A stretch of 64,000 nucleotides of DNA from positions 248,001 through 312,000 of the forward strand of contig NZ_JAGEMK010000001.1 of the NCBI RefSeq assembly GCF_017565425.1, read 5' to 3'. Under the pieces are notes generated by a model, which was not told the origin of the DNA, did not search any database, and worked only from the letters and a program-made list of their open reading frames with translations. This document shows, piece by piece, positions 56,033-64,000 of this stretch; within the stretch, counting starts at the first letter, position 1, and each line of letters starts with the position of its first letter. The position numbers and the translations under genes are program-made. This DNA comes from Actinotalea soli. Its GTDB lineage: Bacteria > Actinomycetota > Actinomycetes > Actinomycetales > Cellulomonadaceae.

Positions 56033-58695
56033 CCCTGGGCGACCGCTGACCGGACGGCCTCGAGGGCCGCAGGCAGGGCCGAGGCATCGGTGCCGCCCCC
56101 CTGGGCGACGTCGTCCTTGCCGCCCCCGCCCCCGCCGAGGGCGGTCGCGGCCAGCTTGGCGAGGGCACCGGCCCGCAGGCCGCTCTCCCGGGCACCGGCG
56201 TTCGTCGCGACGAGGACCACCGGGCGGTCCTTGGCCACGCCACCGAGAGCGACCAGCGCAGGCTCCTCGCCCAGCCGGCCCCGCACGTCGAGAGCGAGGG
56301 TGCGCAGGTCGTCGACCGACGCGACCGTGCCGACCTCGTGGGTCACGAGGCGCGCCGGGCCGACACGGGCCGCACCCTCGGCGAGCCCGGCCGCGGCCTG
56401 GAGCAGCTGCCCCTGGCGGAGTCCGGCGAGCTCCTTCTCGGCCTCGCGCAGCCGCGAAACCACGCCAGCCACCCGCTCGGGCAGCTCCTCGGGCCGGACC
56501 TTGAGGGTCTCGGTCAAGGTGGAGACCAGGGCCCGCTCGCGGGCGAGCTGGTGGAAGGCCTCGAGGCCGACCAACGCCTCGACGCGGCGTGCGCCTGAGC
56601 CCACCGAGGACTCGCCCGTCAGCGCCACGATCCCGATCTGGCTCGAGTGGTCGACGTGGGTGCCGCCGCACAGCTCGCGGGACCAGGGCCCACCGATCTC
56701 GACGACCCGGACCTCCTCGTCGTAGGTCTCGCCGAAGAGCGCGATGGCCCCCCACTCCCTGGCCTCGGGCAGGGGCATGTACTGCCAGCTGACGCCGAGG
56801 TCCTGCCGGATGGCCCGGTTGGCCACCTCCTCGACCTCGCTGCGCGTGGCGGGAGAGAGAGCCTGGTTCCAGGCGAAGTCGAGCCGCAGGTACCCAGGCT
56901 TGTTGTAGGAGCCGGACTGCAGCGCGTCCGGGCCCAGCACCTCGCGCAGGGCGGCGTGCACCACGTGGGTGCCCGAGTGCGCCTGACGCGCGCCGAGGCG
57001 CCACTCGGGGTCGACCTGCGCGAGGGCCTCAGCCCCCGCACGCACCTCCCCCTCGAGCACCCGCACGGTGTGCACGACGAGGCCCTTGATCGGGCGCTGC
57101 ACGTCGAGGACCTCGAGCCGGGCGCCGTCCGCGGTGATGAGACCCGCGTCGGACTCCTGACCGCCGGACTCGGCGTAGAAGGGGGTCCGGTCCAGCACGA
57201 GGTCGACGGTCTCGCCCTGCTGGGCCACGGAGACCAGGACGCCGTCGCGGACCAGCCCGCGGACCGTCGACGAGGTGGAGAGCTCGGTGTAGCCCGTGAA
57301 CTCGGTGGCCCCCGGCTCGCGCAGCTCGCGCAGCGCCGTCGAGGAGGCGTGCGCCCCCTTCTTGGCCTTGGCATCGGCCCGGGCGCGCTCGCGCTGGGCG
57401 GTCATCAGGTCACGGAAACCCTGCTCGTCGACCGTGAGGCCCTGCTCGGCGGCCATCTCGAGGGTCAGGTCGATCGGGAAGCCGTAGGTGTCGTGGAGGG
57501 CGAAGGCCTGGTCCCCCGCGAGGGTGCTGCCTCCCGAGGACTTCACCTGGGCCACCGCGGTGTCGAGGATGGTGGTCCCCGAGACGAGGGTGCGGCGGAA
57601 GGCGTCCTCCTCGCCGTAGGCGATGCGCGAGATCCGGTCGTAGTCGGCAGCCACCTCGGGGTACGACGCGGCCATCGCGTCGCGCGAGACCGGCAGGAGG
57701 TGCGGCAGGGCCGGCTCGTCGACGCCGAGCAGGCGCATCGACCGGACCGAACGGCGCAGCAGGCGTCGCAGCACGTACCCACGACCCTCGTTGGACGGGG
57801 ACACGCCGTCACCGATGAGCATCAGGGAGGAGCGTACGTGGTCCGCGACCACGCGCAGCCGCACGTCGTCCTCGCCGCTCGCCCCGTAGCGCCGGCCGCT
57901 CATCTCCTCGGCCGCGGCGATCACGGGGTAGACCTCGTCGATCTCGTACATGTTCTGCTTGCCCTGCAGCAGGAAGGCGATCCGCTCGAGGCCCGCGCCG
58001 GTGTCGATGGCCTTCTGGTCCAGCTCGCCGAGGAGCGGGTAGTCCTTGCCGCTGCCCTCGCCGCGCAGGAACTGGTCGAAGACGAGGTTCCAGTACTCGA
58101 GGTAGCGGTCGCCGCCCGGGTCGACCGAACCCCCCTCGGCCTCGGGGCCGTACTCGGGCCCACGGTCGTAGTGCAGCTCGGCGCAGGGCCCGGCCGGTCC
58201 GGGCTGCCCGGTGTCCCAGAAGTTCTCCTCGCGCGGCAGACGCACGACGTGCCGCGGGTCGACACCGATCTCACGGGTCAGGACGTCGTAGGACTCGGTG
58301 TCCTGGTCCCAGAGGGTGACCCAGATGCGGTCGCCGTCGAGACCGTACCCGCCACGCTCCTGGGGAGCAGTCGACAGCTCCCAGGCGTAGCGGATCGCCC
58401 CGGCCTTGAAGTAGTCGCCGAAGGAGAAGTTCCCGTTCATCTGGAAGAACGTGCCGTGCCGCGCAGTGCGCCCGACGTTCTCGATGTCGTTGGTGCGGAT
58501 GCACTTCTGCACGCTCGCAGCGCGGGGCCACGGGGCCTTCTGCGTGCCCAGGATGTACGGGATGAACGGCACCATCCCGGCGATCGTGAAGAGGATCGAC
58601 GGGTCGGGCGAGATGAGCGAGGCGCTCGGGACGACGGCGTGCTCGCGCTCCCCGAAGTAGTCGAGCCAACGTCGTCGGATCTCGGCGGTCCGCAT
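56029..58695 (-). CDS. alaS: Alanyl-tRNA synthetase
   Basis: 888 residues. Class II catalytic domain (VPSASLISPDPSILFTIAGM; QKCIRTNDIENVGRTARHGT; FQMNGNFSFGDYFK), editing domain with HSGTHVVHAALREVLG and CGGTHVDHSSQIG (zinc ligands), and a C-Ala domain with GGGGGGKDDVAQGGG. Charges tRNA-Ala and clears mischarged Ser/Gly. Upstream of ruvX-mltG-aroE, the conserved actinobacterial order. Confidence 0.96.
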   Translation of the reverse strand: MRTAEIRRRWLDYFGEREHAVVPSASLISPDPSILFTIAGMVPFIPYILGTQKAPWPRAASVQKCIRTNDIENVGRTARHGTFFQMNGNFSFGDYFKAGAIRYAWELSTAPQERGGYGLDGDRIWVTLWDQDTESYDVLTREIGVDPRHVVRLPREENFWDTGQPGPAGPCAELHYDRGPEYGPEAEGGSVDPGGDRYLEYWNLVFDQFLRGEGSGKDYPLLGELDQKAIDTGAGLERIAFLLQGKQNMYEIDEVYPVIAAAEEMSGRRYGASGEDDVRLRVVADHVRSSLMLIGDGVSPSNEGRGYVLRRLLRRSVRSMRLLGVDEPALPHLLPVSRDAMAASYPEVAADYDRISRIAYGEEDAFRRTLVSGTTILDTAVAQVKSSGGSTLAGDQAFALHDTYGFPIDLTLEMAAEQGLTVDEQGFRDLMTAQRERARADAKAKKGAHASSTALRELREPGATEFTGYTELSTSSTVRGLVRDGVLVSVAQQGETVDLVLDRTPFYAESGGQESDAGLITADGARLEVLDVQRPIKGLVVHTVRVLEGEVRAGAEALAQVDPEWRLGARQAHSGTHVVHAALREVLGPDALQSGSYNKPGYLRLDFAWNQALSPATRSEVEEVANRAIRQDLGVSWQYMPLPEAREWGAIALFGETYDEEVRVVEIGGPWSRELCGGTHVDHSSQIGIVALTGESSVGSGARRVEALVGLEAFHQLARERALVSTLTETLKVRPEELPERVAGVVSRLREAEKELAGLRQGQLLQAAAGLAEGAARVGPARLVTHEVGTVASVDDLRTLALDVRGRLGEEPALVALGGVAKDRPVVLVATNAGARESGLRAGALAKLAATALGGGGGGKDDVAQGGGTDASALPAALEAVRSAVAQG

Positions 58696-58749
58696 GGTGT
58701 CCTCACTCCGCAGGGAAGGTCCGGGCCGGGCCCGGGGTCAGGGTCGTGG

Positions 58750-58768
58750 GCGCACGCGGGGCGTGCGC
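58750..58768 (-). terminator. Small hairpin upstream of alaS
   Basis: GCGCACG / CGTGCGC pair over 7 bases with a 5-base loop, just after the stop of the small membrane gene at 58773. No T tract. Confidence 0.4.
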
Positions 58769-58772
58769 GGGG

Positions 58773-59111
58773 TCAGAACTCGTACAGGGGCTCGTCGGTC
58801 AGGTCCTCGGCCGGGCGACCCGACGCCCCGGGCCGGCGCTGGCCCGACGTCCGGCCACGGCCGAAGACCGCACCGGCGTCCCCGGACTCGGGGGTCACCA
58901 GCAGCTGGTCGACCAGCTCGGCCTCACGGGTGGCACGTGCTGTCCGGAAGCGGGTCGCGGCGTCGCGCAGCGCCGAGGAGGTCGCGTCTCCCGCCGCCTC
59001 GACCTGGTCGGCCAGGCCTGCCGGGGAGTAGCGCCGCGCCGCACGCTCGAGGCGACGGGCGAGGAGCACGGCTCCGGTGGCCCCGACGCCGACCCAGAAC
59101 AGCCGACGCAT
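58773..59111 (-). CDS. Small membrane protein, DUF6167-like
   Basis: 112 residues. One short N-terminal hydrophobic helix (FWVGVGATGAVLLARRLE), then a helical stretch (YSPAGLADQVEAAGDATSSA) and an acidic C terminus (DEPLYEF). Found between alaS and a DUF948 gene in many Micrococcales. Function unknown. Overlaps the upstream gene by one base (TGATG). Confidence 0.75.
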   Translation of the reverse strand: MRRLFWVGVGATGAVLLARRLERAARRYSPAGLADQVEAAGDATSSALRDAATRFRTARATREAELVDQLLVTPESGDAGAVFGRGRTSGQRRPGASGRPAEDLTDEPLYEF

Positions 59112-59473
59112 CAGCCCTTGACCTTCGCGGCCAGGCCTCCGAGCGCCTCACGGACGCCGTAGGAGAACGCTGCGACCTTGATCAGCGGGCCACCGACCGT
59201 GGCCGAGACCAGCGCGGTCAGGGCCGAGAGGTTCTGGCTGATCTCGGCGGCCGAGGTGGTCATGGCGTCCACCTTGACCAGCTGGGCGTTGGTCGTCGCG
59301 ACCGTGGTCGCGGTCTCGTCGAGCACCGGCACGGTGTGGTCGGTGATCTCCTTGACCGTGGTGCGGGCCTCGTCGAAGACCTGGGACAGCCGGAACAGGG
59401 GCAGGGCGAGGAACCCGACGAGGGCGACGAACGCGATCGCCGCGATCAGTCCGGCGACGTCTCCGAGGGACAT
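59111..59473 (-). CDS. DUF948 membrane protein
   Basis: 120 residues. One membrane helix (about 5-28), followed by an extended helical domain typical of DUF948 (RLSQVFDEARTTVKEITDHT, LDETATTVATTNAQLVKVDA). Function unknown; related proteins in Firmicutes are general-stress proteins. Co-translated with the DUF6167-like gene. Confidence 0.85.
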   Translation of the reverse strand: MSLGDVAGLIAAIAFVALVGFLALPLFRLSQVFDEARTTVKEITDHTVPVLDETATTVATTNAQLVKVDAMTTSAAEISQNLSALTALVSATVGGPLIKVAAFSYGVREALGGLAAKVKG

Positions 59474-59558
59474 CCGTGAGCTCCTTCTGTGGCTGTGACG
59501 CGGTGGACGTGCTGACCCTACCGGGCCGCGTTCCGTGAGCAGTGCGACCGGGGAACGA

Positions 59559-59599
59559 CGACGCCCCGCACCAGGCTGCAGCCGTGGGGCGGGGCGTCG
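59559..59599 (-). terminator. Hairpin terminator after rpsD
   Basis: An 11-bp outer stem (arms 59559-59569 and 59589-59599) continues into CCA/TGG and GGC/GCC inner stems. It lies 27 bases after the rpsD stop; no T tract. Confidence 0.6.
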
Positions 59600-59626
59600 G
59601 TCAGGCGTGCGGCGAACCGCGGAGGA

Positions 59627-60253
59627 TCAGCGCGAGTAGTACTCGACGACGAGCTGGACCTCGCAGGTCACGGGGACCTCGGCGCGCTTGGGGCGGCGCG
59701 TGAGGACCGCGCTGAGCTTCTCGAGCTGGACGTCGAGGTAGCCCGGGACGGCCGGGAGCACGTCGCGGTGAGCCCCGGCGGCGGAGACGCGGAACTGGTC
59801 GCTCGTCTGGCTGCGCGGCTTGACCTGCAGGGTCTGACCCGGCTGGACCTTGAAGGACGGGCGGTCGACGATCTTGCCGTCGACGAGGATGTGGCGGTGC
59901 ACCACGACCTGACGCGCCTGGAGGATCGTGCGGGCGAAGCCCGAGCGGAGCACCAGGGCGTCGAGGCGGGTCTCGAGGTTCTCGACGAGCGCCTCACCGG
60001 TCAGGCCGGGGGTCTTGCGGGCGTCCTCGAAGGCGCGAGCCATCTGCTTCTCGCGGAGGCCGTACTGGGCGCGCAGCCGCTGCTTCTCACGCAGACGCAC
60101 CGCGTAGTCCGACTCGGTGCGGCGACGGGCACGGCCGTGCTCGCCGGGCGGGTAGGGACGCTTCTCGAAGTGCTTGACAGCCTTCGGGGTGAGCGCGAGG
60201 CCCAGGGCGCGGGAGAGACGCACCTGGCGGCGCGCGCGGGTGACCTTGGTCAT
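59627..60253 (-). CDS. rpsD: 30S ribosomal protein S4
   Basis: 208 residues. Primary 16S binder in small-subunit assembly. Seen: RRQVRLSRALGLALTPKAVK, RPYPPGEHGRARRRTESDYA, and the S4 RNA-binding domain (LETRLDALVLRSGFARTILQ, VVVHRHILVDGKIVDRPS). No N-terminal cysteines, so it is the zinc-free form. ATG 60253 (MTKVTRAR) is preceded by AGGAAG; a longer open frame upstream lacks family similarity. Confidence 0.96.
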   Translation of the reverse strand: MTKVTRARRQVRLSRALGLALTPKAVKHFEKRPYPPGEHGRARRRTESDYAVRLREKQRLRAQYGLREKQMARAFEDARKTPGLTGEALVENLETRLDALVLRSGFARTILQARQVVVHRHILVDGKIVDRPSFKVQPGQTLQVKPRSQTSDQFRVSAAGAHRDVLPAVPGYLDVQLEKLSAVLTRRPKRAEVPVTCEVQLVVEYYSR

Positions 60254-60351
60254 GGAGATGCTTCCTGTCGTCGTCGTGGCACGACCCGCAGCGGCGTGGA
60301 CCGGCGGGTGTGGGACCAACCTTCGTGGTGCGGCTGAGGTCCCCAGGTGGC

Positions 60352-60381
60352 TGCCCGCGTGCGGGCAACCCGTCGACCCTA
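60352..60381 (-). promoter_or_regulatory. rpsD promoter and leader hairpin (tentative)
   Basis: TAGGGT (60376-60381) is a possible -10 box, followed by a 7-bp stem TGCCCGC/GCGGGCA (60352-60367), about 100 bases before rpsD. No -35 was recognised. Confidence 0.3.
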
Positions 60382-60383
60382 CC

Positions 60384-61751
60384 TCATGCCTCGCCCAGGA
60401 TCTGTCGGATCCTGGCGAGCCGGGTGCTCACGTCACGCTCGTAGCCGCGGTCGCTCGGCTCGTAGTAGCGCGCACCGACCACCTCGTCCGGGGCGTACTG
60501 CTGCGGCGCGACGGCGTGCGGGGCGTCGTGGGCGTAGCGGTACCCGGCTCCGTGCCCCATCCGCTCGGCCCCTGCGTAGTGCGCGTCCCGCAGGTGCATC
60601 GGCACCACCCCCACGCGGCCGGCCCGCACGTCCGCGATCGCGGCGTCGACCGCCTTGTAGGCGGCGTTGGACTTGGGGGCGGTCGTGACGTGCACGACCG
60701 CCTCGGCGAGGATGATCCGCGCCTCGGGCATCCCGATCAGCGCCACGGCCTGGGCGGCGGCGACCGCCGTCTGCAGGGCCGAGGGGTCCGCCATCCCGAC
60801 CTCCTCGGCCGCGGCGATCACCACGCGGCGGGCGATGAACCGCGGGTCCTCCCCCGCCACGACCATGCGGGCCAGGTAGTGCAGTGCGGCGTCGACGTCC
60901 GAGCCGCGCATCGACTTGATGAAGGCGCTGATGACGTCGTAGTGCTGGTCCCCCGCGCGGTCGTAGCGCACCGCGGCGACGTCGATGGCGCGTTCGATCG
61001 TCGGGAGGTCCACGACCGGGAGCTCTGTCGAGGTCTGCTCCTCGAGGGCTGCTCCGGCGGCCGCCTCGAGCACCGTCAGGGCCTTGCGCGCGTCGCCCCC
61101 CGCGAGCCTCAGCAGGTGCCCCTCGGCCTCCTCGTCGAGGCGGACGCTGCCTGCCAGGCCACGGTCGTCGGCGACCGCGCGGTGGACCAGGTGCCGCACG
61201 TCCTCGGTGGTGAGGGGCTGCAGGGTCAGCAGCAGCGAGCGGGACAGCAGCGGCGAGTTGACCGAGAAGCTCGGGTTCTCGGTGGTCGCGGCGACCAGGG
61301 TGACCCACCGGTTCTCGACGCTCGGCAGCAGCGCGTCCTGCTGGGTGGTCGAGAAGCGGTGCACCTCGTCGATGAACAGGACGGTCTCCCCACCCCGCGT
61401 CGCGAGGCGTCGCCGGGCCTCCTCGACCACGGCGCGCACGTCCTTGACCCCGGAGGTCACGCCCGAGAGCTCGACGAAACGTCGCCCCGAGGTCGCCGCG
61501 ATGAGGTAGGCGAGCGTCGTCTTGCCCGTGCCGGGCGGCCCCCAGAGCACCACGGAGGACGGGGCCGCACGGCGCGAGCCCTCCTCGGCGGGCTCGACCA
61601 GGCGACGCAGCGGGGACCCCGGTCCCAGCAGGTGCTGCTGGCCGGCGACCTCGGCCAAGGTCTGCGGCCGCATCCGCACGGCCAGCGGCGCACCCTGCCC
61701 GATGCCCGGACGCCCGTCCCCGGTCGCGGTCGTGGCGTCGAACAGGTCCAT
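60384..61751 (-). CDS. rarA: Replication-associated recombination protein RarA (MgsA)
   Basis: 455 residues. AAA+ ATPase related to clamp-loader subunits; acts at stalled forks. Seen: Walker [39 protein letters not shown], Walker [41 protein letters not shown] split as sensor 1 and arginine finger, and the C-terminal tetramerisation region ([33 protein letters not shown]). Confidence 0.95.
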   Translation of the reverse strand: MDLFDATTATGDGRPGIGQGAPLAVRMRPQTLAEVAGQQHLLGPGSPLRRLVEPAEEGSRRAAPSSVVLWGPPGTGKTTLAYLIAATSGRRFVELSGVTSGVKDVRAVVEEARRRLATRGGETVLFIDEVHRFSTTQQDALLPSVENRWVTLVAATTENPSFSVNSPLLSRSLLLTLQPLTTEDVRHLVHRAVADDRGLAGSVRLDEEAEGHLLRLAGGDARKALTVLEAAAGAALEEQTSTELPVVDLPTIERAIDVAAVRYDRAGDQHYDVISAFIKSMRGSDVDAALHYLARMVVAGEDPRFIARRVVIAAAEEVGMADPSALQTAVAAAQAVALIGMPEARIILAEAVVHVTTAPKSNAAYKAVDAAIADVRAGRVGVVPMHLRDAHYAGAERMGHGAGYRYAHDAPHAVAPQQYAPDEVVGARYYEPSDRGYERDVSTRLARIRQILGEA

Positions 61752-61757
61752 GCCCGC

Positions 61758-61763
61758 AGCCTA
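61758..61763 (-). promoter_or_regulatory. -10 box, leaderless rarA promoter
   Basis: TAGGCT on the minus strand ends six bases before the rarA ATG, in the 73-base gap shared with the divergent MMPL gene. Confidence 0.5.
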
Positions 61764-61824
61764 CGGCGCCCCTCCGACGGGACCGACATGCGGATCCGGG
61801 CCGCGACCTGGGATGCTTCTCCGC

Positions 61825-64000
61825 GTGTTCGACACCCTGGGCCGAGTGATCGCCCGCGCACCACGGCTCACCGTCCTCCTCTGGGCCGTGTTCGCGGTCG
61901 CCTGCTTCGCCCTCGCCGTGGTCGGGGTCGGTGGGCAGACCCTCTTCGAGCGGCTCTCGACCGGTGCTCCGTCGGTGCCCGGGGCCGAGAGCAGCGAGGC
62001 CGACGAGATCCTCTACGAGGGCTCCGAGTCCGGGGCGAGCCTGACGCTGGTCTTGGACGACGTCGACCCGTCCGCCGAGGACCTCCCCGCCGCCCTCGCC
62101 ACGCAGCGTGACGGACTCGCCACGATCGACGGCGTCGCGTCGATCATCGATCCTTTCGTGCTGCCCGAGGGACCCGACGACCCCGCCGCGGCACCCCTGC
62201 TCGCCGCCGACGGCAACGGCTTCCTCGTGGTCGTCGAGCTCGAGGTCGACCTCGAGGAGCAGGCCGAGCGCGCGGCCCTCGACGAGCTGGAGGCGGCCCT
62301 CACGGCCCTGCCGAACGCCCTCGGGGACGCAGCCCCGGGGGCGAGCGGCCAGGTCGGTGGCACCTCGCTGATCGTCGACGAGATCACCCACCAGGTCGAG
62401 GAGGACCTCGCCACCGGCGAGGCCATCGCCCTGCCCATCGCGCTGCTGATCATGGTGATGGTGTTCGGCGGGTTCCTCGCGGCCTCGATGCCCATGGCCG
62501 GTGCGATCGCCTCGATCGCGGGCGGGCTCGGGGCGGTGTACGCGATGTCCCACTGGCTCGAGCTCGACGCCTCGACGGTCAACGTGGTGACGATCCTGGG
62601 GCTGGGCCTGTCGATCGACTACGGGCTCCTCATCGTCTCGAGGTTCCGTGAGGAGCTGCACGCCCTGGTCGACGAGGACGGCGGGGCCTCGGTGCGCCGA
62701 CGTCGGGGAGACGGAGCGGTCGAGGCCGCGCTGCGGCGCACGATGCAGACGGCCGGGCGGACCGTGGCCTTCTCGGCCGTGACGGTCGCGATCTCGATCG
62801 CCGGCCTCATGGTCTTCGAGCCTGAGATCCTCCGGGCCTTCGGCGCGGCCGGGGTCGCCGTGATCCTCGTGGCTGTCGCGACCGCGCTCACCCTGGTGCC
62901 CGCCCTGCTCCAGCTCGCCGGACGCCGCCTGGTCCGCCCCGGGATGGTGGACCGGACCCCCGGCCTGCGCTGGGTGCTCCAGCGCACCGGGGACGTCGCC
63001 GCCGAGGAGGGCGTGTTCTCCCGGCTCGCGACCAGGGTGCAGCGCCGGCCGTGGTGGGTGCTCGGCGGGTGCCTCGCGCTGCTCGGCGTGCTCGCCATCC
63101 CCCTCGCCCACATCGAGCTCCGGAACTCGACCATCGAGCTGCTGCCAGCGGGCTCCGAGCAGCGCAGCTACGTCCAGGCGATCGCCGAGCAGTACCCGGC
63201 CTCGGCCCAGGCTCCCGTCACGGTCGTGGCCGAGGGGTCCCTCGAGGAGGTCGCGATCTGGTCGGCCGAGCTCGCCGAGCTCCCCGAGGTGGCGGGGGTC
63301 GACGTCCCCGCCCCCTTCGGCTCCTACGTGGTGGTCGGCGTGCGCCCGGACAGCGACGACCCCGGCGGTGAGGTCGCGCGCGACGTCGTGACGGCGGTCC
63401 GTGATCTCGACGCACCGTTCACCACGTGGGTGACCGGGCAGGCAGCCAACCAGATCGACTTCACCGAGGCCCTGGTGGACCGTGCTCCGTGGGCGCTGGC
63501 CGTCGTGGTGCTGGCCACCTTCGTCCTGCTCTTCCTGATGACCGGGTCTCTGGTGATCCCCGTCAAGGCCCTGCTCACCAACGCGATCTCGCTGAGCGCC
63601 TCCCTCGGCGTGCTGGTCTGGGTGTTCCAGGACGGCAACCTGTCCGGGCTGCTGAGGTTCACCTCCACCGGGGGGATCGAGACCTACGTGGTGGCCCTGG
63701 TCATCGCCTTCGGCTTCGGTCTCGCGATGGACTACGAGGTCTTCCTGCTCTCCCGGATCAAGGAGCTCTACGACCGAGGGGCCAGCAACGACGAGGCGGT
63801 GCGGCTCGGCCTGCAACGGTCGGGACGGATCATCACGGCAGCGGCCGTCATCATCATCGTGGTGTTCACCGGGTTCGTCTTCGGCGAGCTGCTGGTGATC
63901 AAGGAGGTCGGGTTCTCCTTGGCGGTCGCGGTGCTCATCGACGCGACGATCGTCCGGATGCTCCTGGTGCCGGCGACGATGACCCTGCTGGGCCGCTACA
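61825..64000 (+). CDS. MMPL family (RND) transporter, 3' end cut by window edge
   Basis: 725 codons visible, frame open at the right edge. Two RND halves: a first membrane helix ([20 protein letters not shown]), a periplasmic-type loop, a helix bundle with [20 protein letters not shown] near residue 260, a second loop after about 430, and a second bundle with [20 protein letters not shown] near 635. These SxDY.LLxxSR-type motifs carry the proton-relay Asp of MMPL proteins. Likely exports lipids or hydrophobic compounds; substrate unknown. GTG 61825 is preferred (GATGCT box seven bases upstream); an in-frame ATG at 61813 is possible. Confidence 0.9.
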   Translation, partial: MFDTLGRVIARAPRLTVLLWAVFAVACFALAVVGVGGQTLFERLSTGAPSVPGAESSEADEILYEGSESGASLTLVLDDVDPSAEDLPAALATQRDGLATIDGVASIIDPFVLPEGPDDPAAAPLLAADGNGFLVVVELEVDLEEQAERAALDELEAALTALPNALGDAAPGASGQVGGTSLIVDEITHQVEEDLATGEAIALPIALLIMVMVFGGFLAASMPMAGAIASIAGGLGAVYAMSHWLELDASTVNVVTILGLGLSIDYGLLIVSRFREELHALVDEDGGASVRRRRGDGAVEAALRRTMQTAGRTVAFSAVTVAISIAGLMVFEPEILRAFGAAGVAVILVAVATALTLVPALLQLAGRRLVRPGMVDRTPGLRWVLQRTGDVAAEEGVFSRLATRVQRRPWWVLGGCLALLGVLAIPLAHIELRNSTIELLPAGSEQRSYVQAIAEQYPASAQAPVTVVAEGSLEEVAIWSAELAELPEVAGVDVPAPFGSYVVVGVRPDSDDPGGEVARDVVTAVRDLDAPFTTWVTGQAANQIDFTEALVDRAPWALAVVVLATFVLLFLMTGSLVIPVKALLTNAISLSASLGVLVWVFQDGNLSGLLRFTSTGGIETYVVALVIAFGFGLAMDYEVFLLSRIKELYDRGASNDEAVRLGLQRSGRIITAAAVIIIVVFTGFVFGELLVIKEVGFSLAVAVLIDATIVRMLLVPATMTLLGRY

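Noticed and set aside
60254-60383. An S4 autoregulatory leader upstream of rpsD
   Set aside because: Only a simple 7-bp stem is visible; the double pseudoknot or known S4 target structures could not be recognised.
60433-63816. An 1127-residue open frame on the minus strand
   Set aside because: It is antisense to the MMPL gene and out of frame with rarA; the translation is rich in His/Gln/Gly/Asp without motifs.

Overview
The window is a GC-rich (about 72% by eye) actinobacterial chromosome segment. Gene content and order (pafBC-tatAC-helY; rpe-rsmB-fmt-priA-metK-coaBC-rpoZ-gmk-mihF; the pyr operon; aroQ/aroB/aroK/aroC-aroE-mltG-ruvX-alaS-rpsD-rarA), the mIHF homologue, many GTG starts and many stop/start overlaps (GTGA, ATGA, TGATG) point to order Micrococcales. 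My best guess is near Cellulomonas, Sanguibacter or Oerskovia; the genus is inferred, not proven. No rRNA, tRNA, CRISPR array, insertion sequence, prophage or plasmid gene was seen. Nearly everything is on the minus strand. The plus-strand genes are a DUF3866 gene (6465-7616), a GGDEF/EAL protein (31827-34097) and an MMPL transporter that runs off the right edge.

Layout. 1-6430: helY (cut by the left edge), a diacylglycerol-kinase-like gene, tatC, tatA, a small membrane protein and the WYL regulators pafC/pafB. 6465-13985: DUF3866, a PH-domain membrane protein, hisG, hisE, then a riboflavin operon (ribD-ribE-ribBA-ribH) behind an FMN riboswitch, then rpe. 13990-22574: rsmB, fmt, priA, metK, coaBC, rpoZ, gmk, mihF. 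22672-31620: the overlapping pyrimidine operon pyrR-pyrB-pyrC-(PH membrane protein)-carA-carB-pyrF, with a PyrR-binding hairpin against the pyrR ribosome binding site. 31827-39920: the c-di-GMP protein, nusB, efp, a SatD-family pair, and the shikimate genes aroQ, aroB, aroK, aroC. 40023-53061: a complete monoderm type IV pilus (T4P) cluster, pilB-pilT-pilC-pilA-three minor-pilin-like genes-pilD-pilM-pilN-pilO, inserted between aroE and aroC. 53249-64000: aroE, mltG, ruvX, alaS, two small membrane proteins, rpsD, rarA and the MMPL gene.

The T4P cluster is the distinctive part. Two of its minor-pilin-like proteins are unusual: one carries about four Ig-like domains behind a prepilin signal (pilV-like), the other carries five to six ricin-type (QxW) lectin repeats behind a PilX-like membrane anchor. 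Four places in the cluster (before pilB, pilT, pilA and pilM) share a promoter-like sequence, approximately CCTCAAG-N17-CGATAAG with exactly the same spacing. It resembles promoters of the FliA/WhiG (sigma-28) family, so the pili may be switched on together with motility. A GGDEF/EAL protein 6 kb away is a candidate c-di-GMP input.

Other regulatory signals include at least eight leaderless-type promoters (a TANNNT or similar -10 box ending six or seven bases before the start codon), a long inverted repeat before satD, and several long GC-rich hairpins without a T tract between transcription units.
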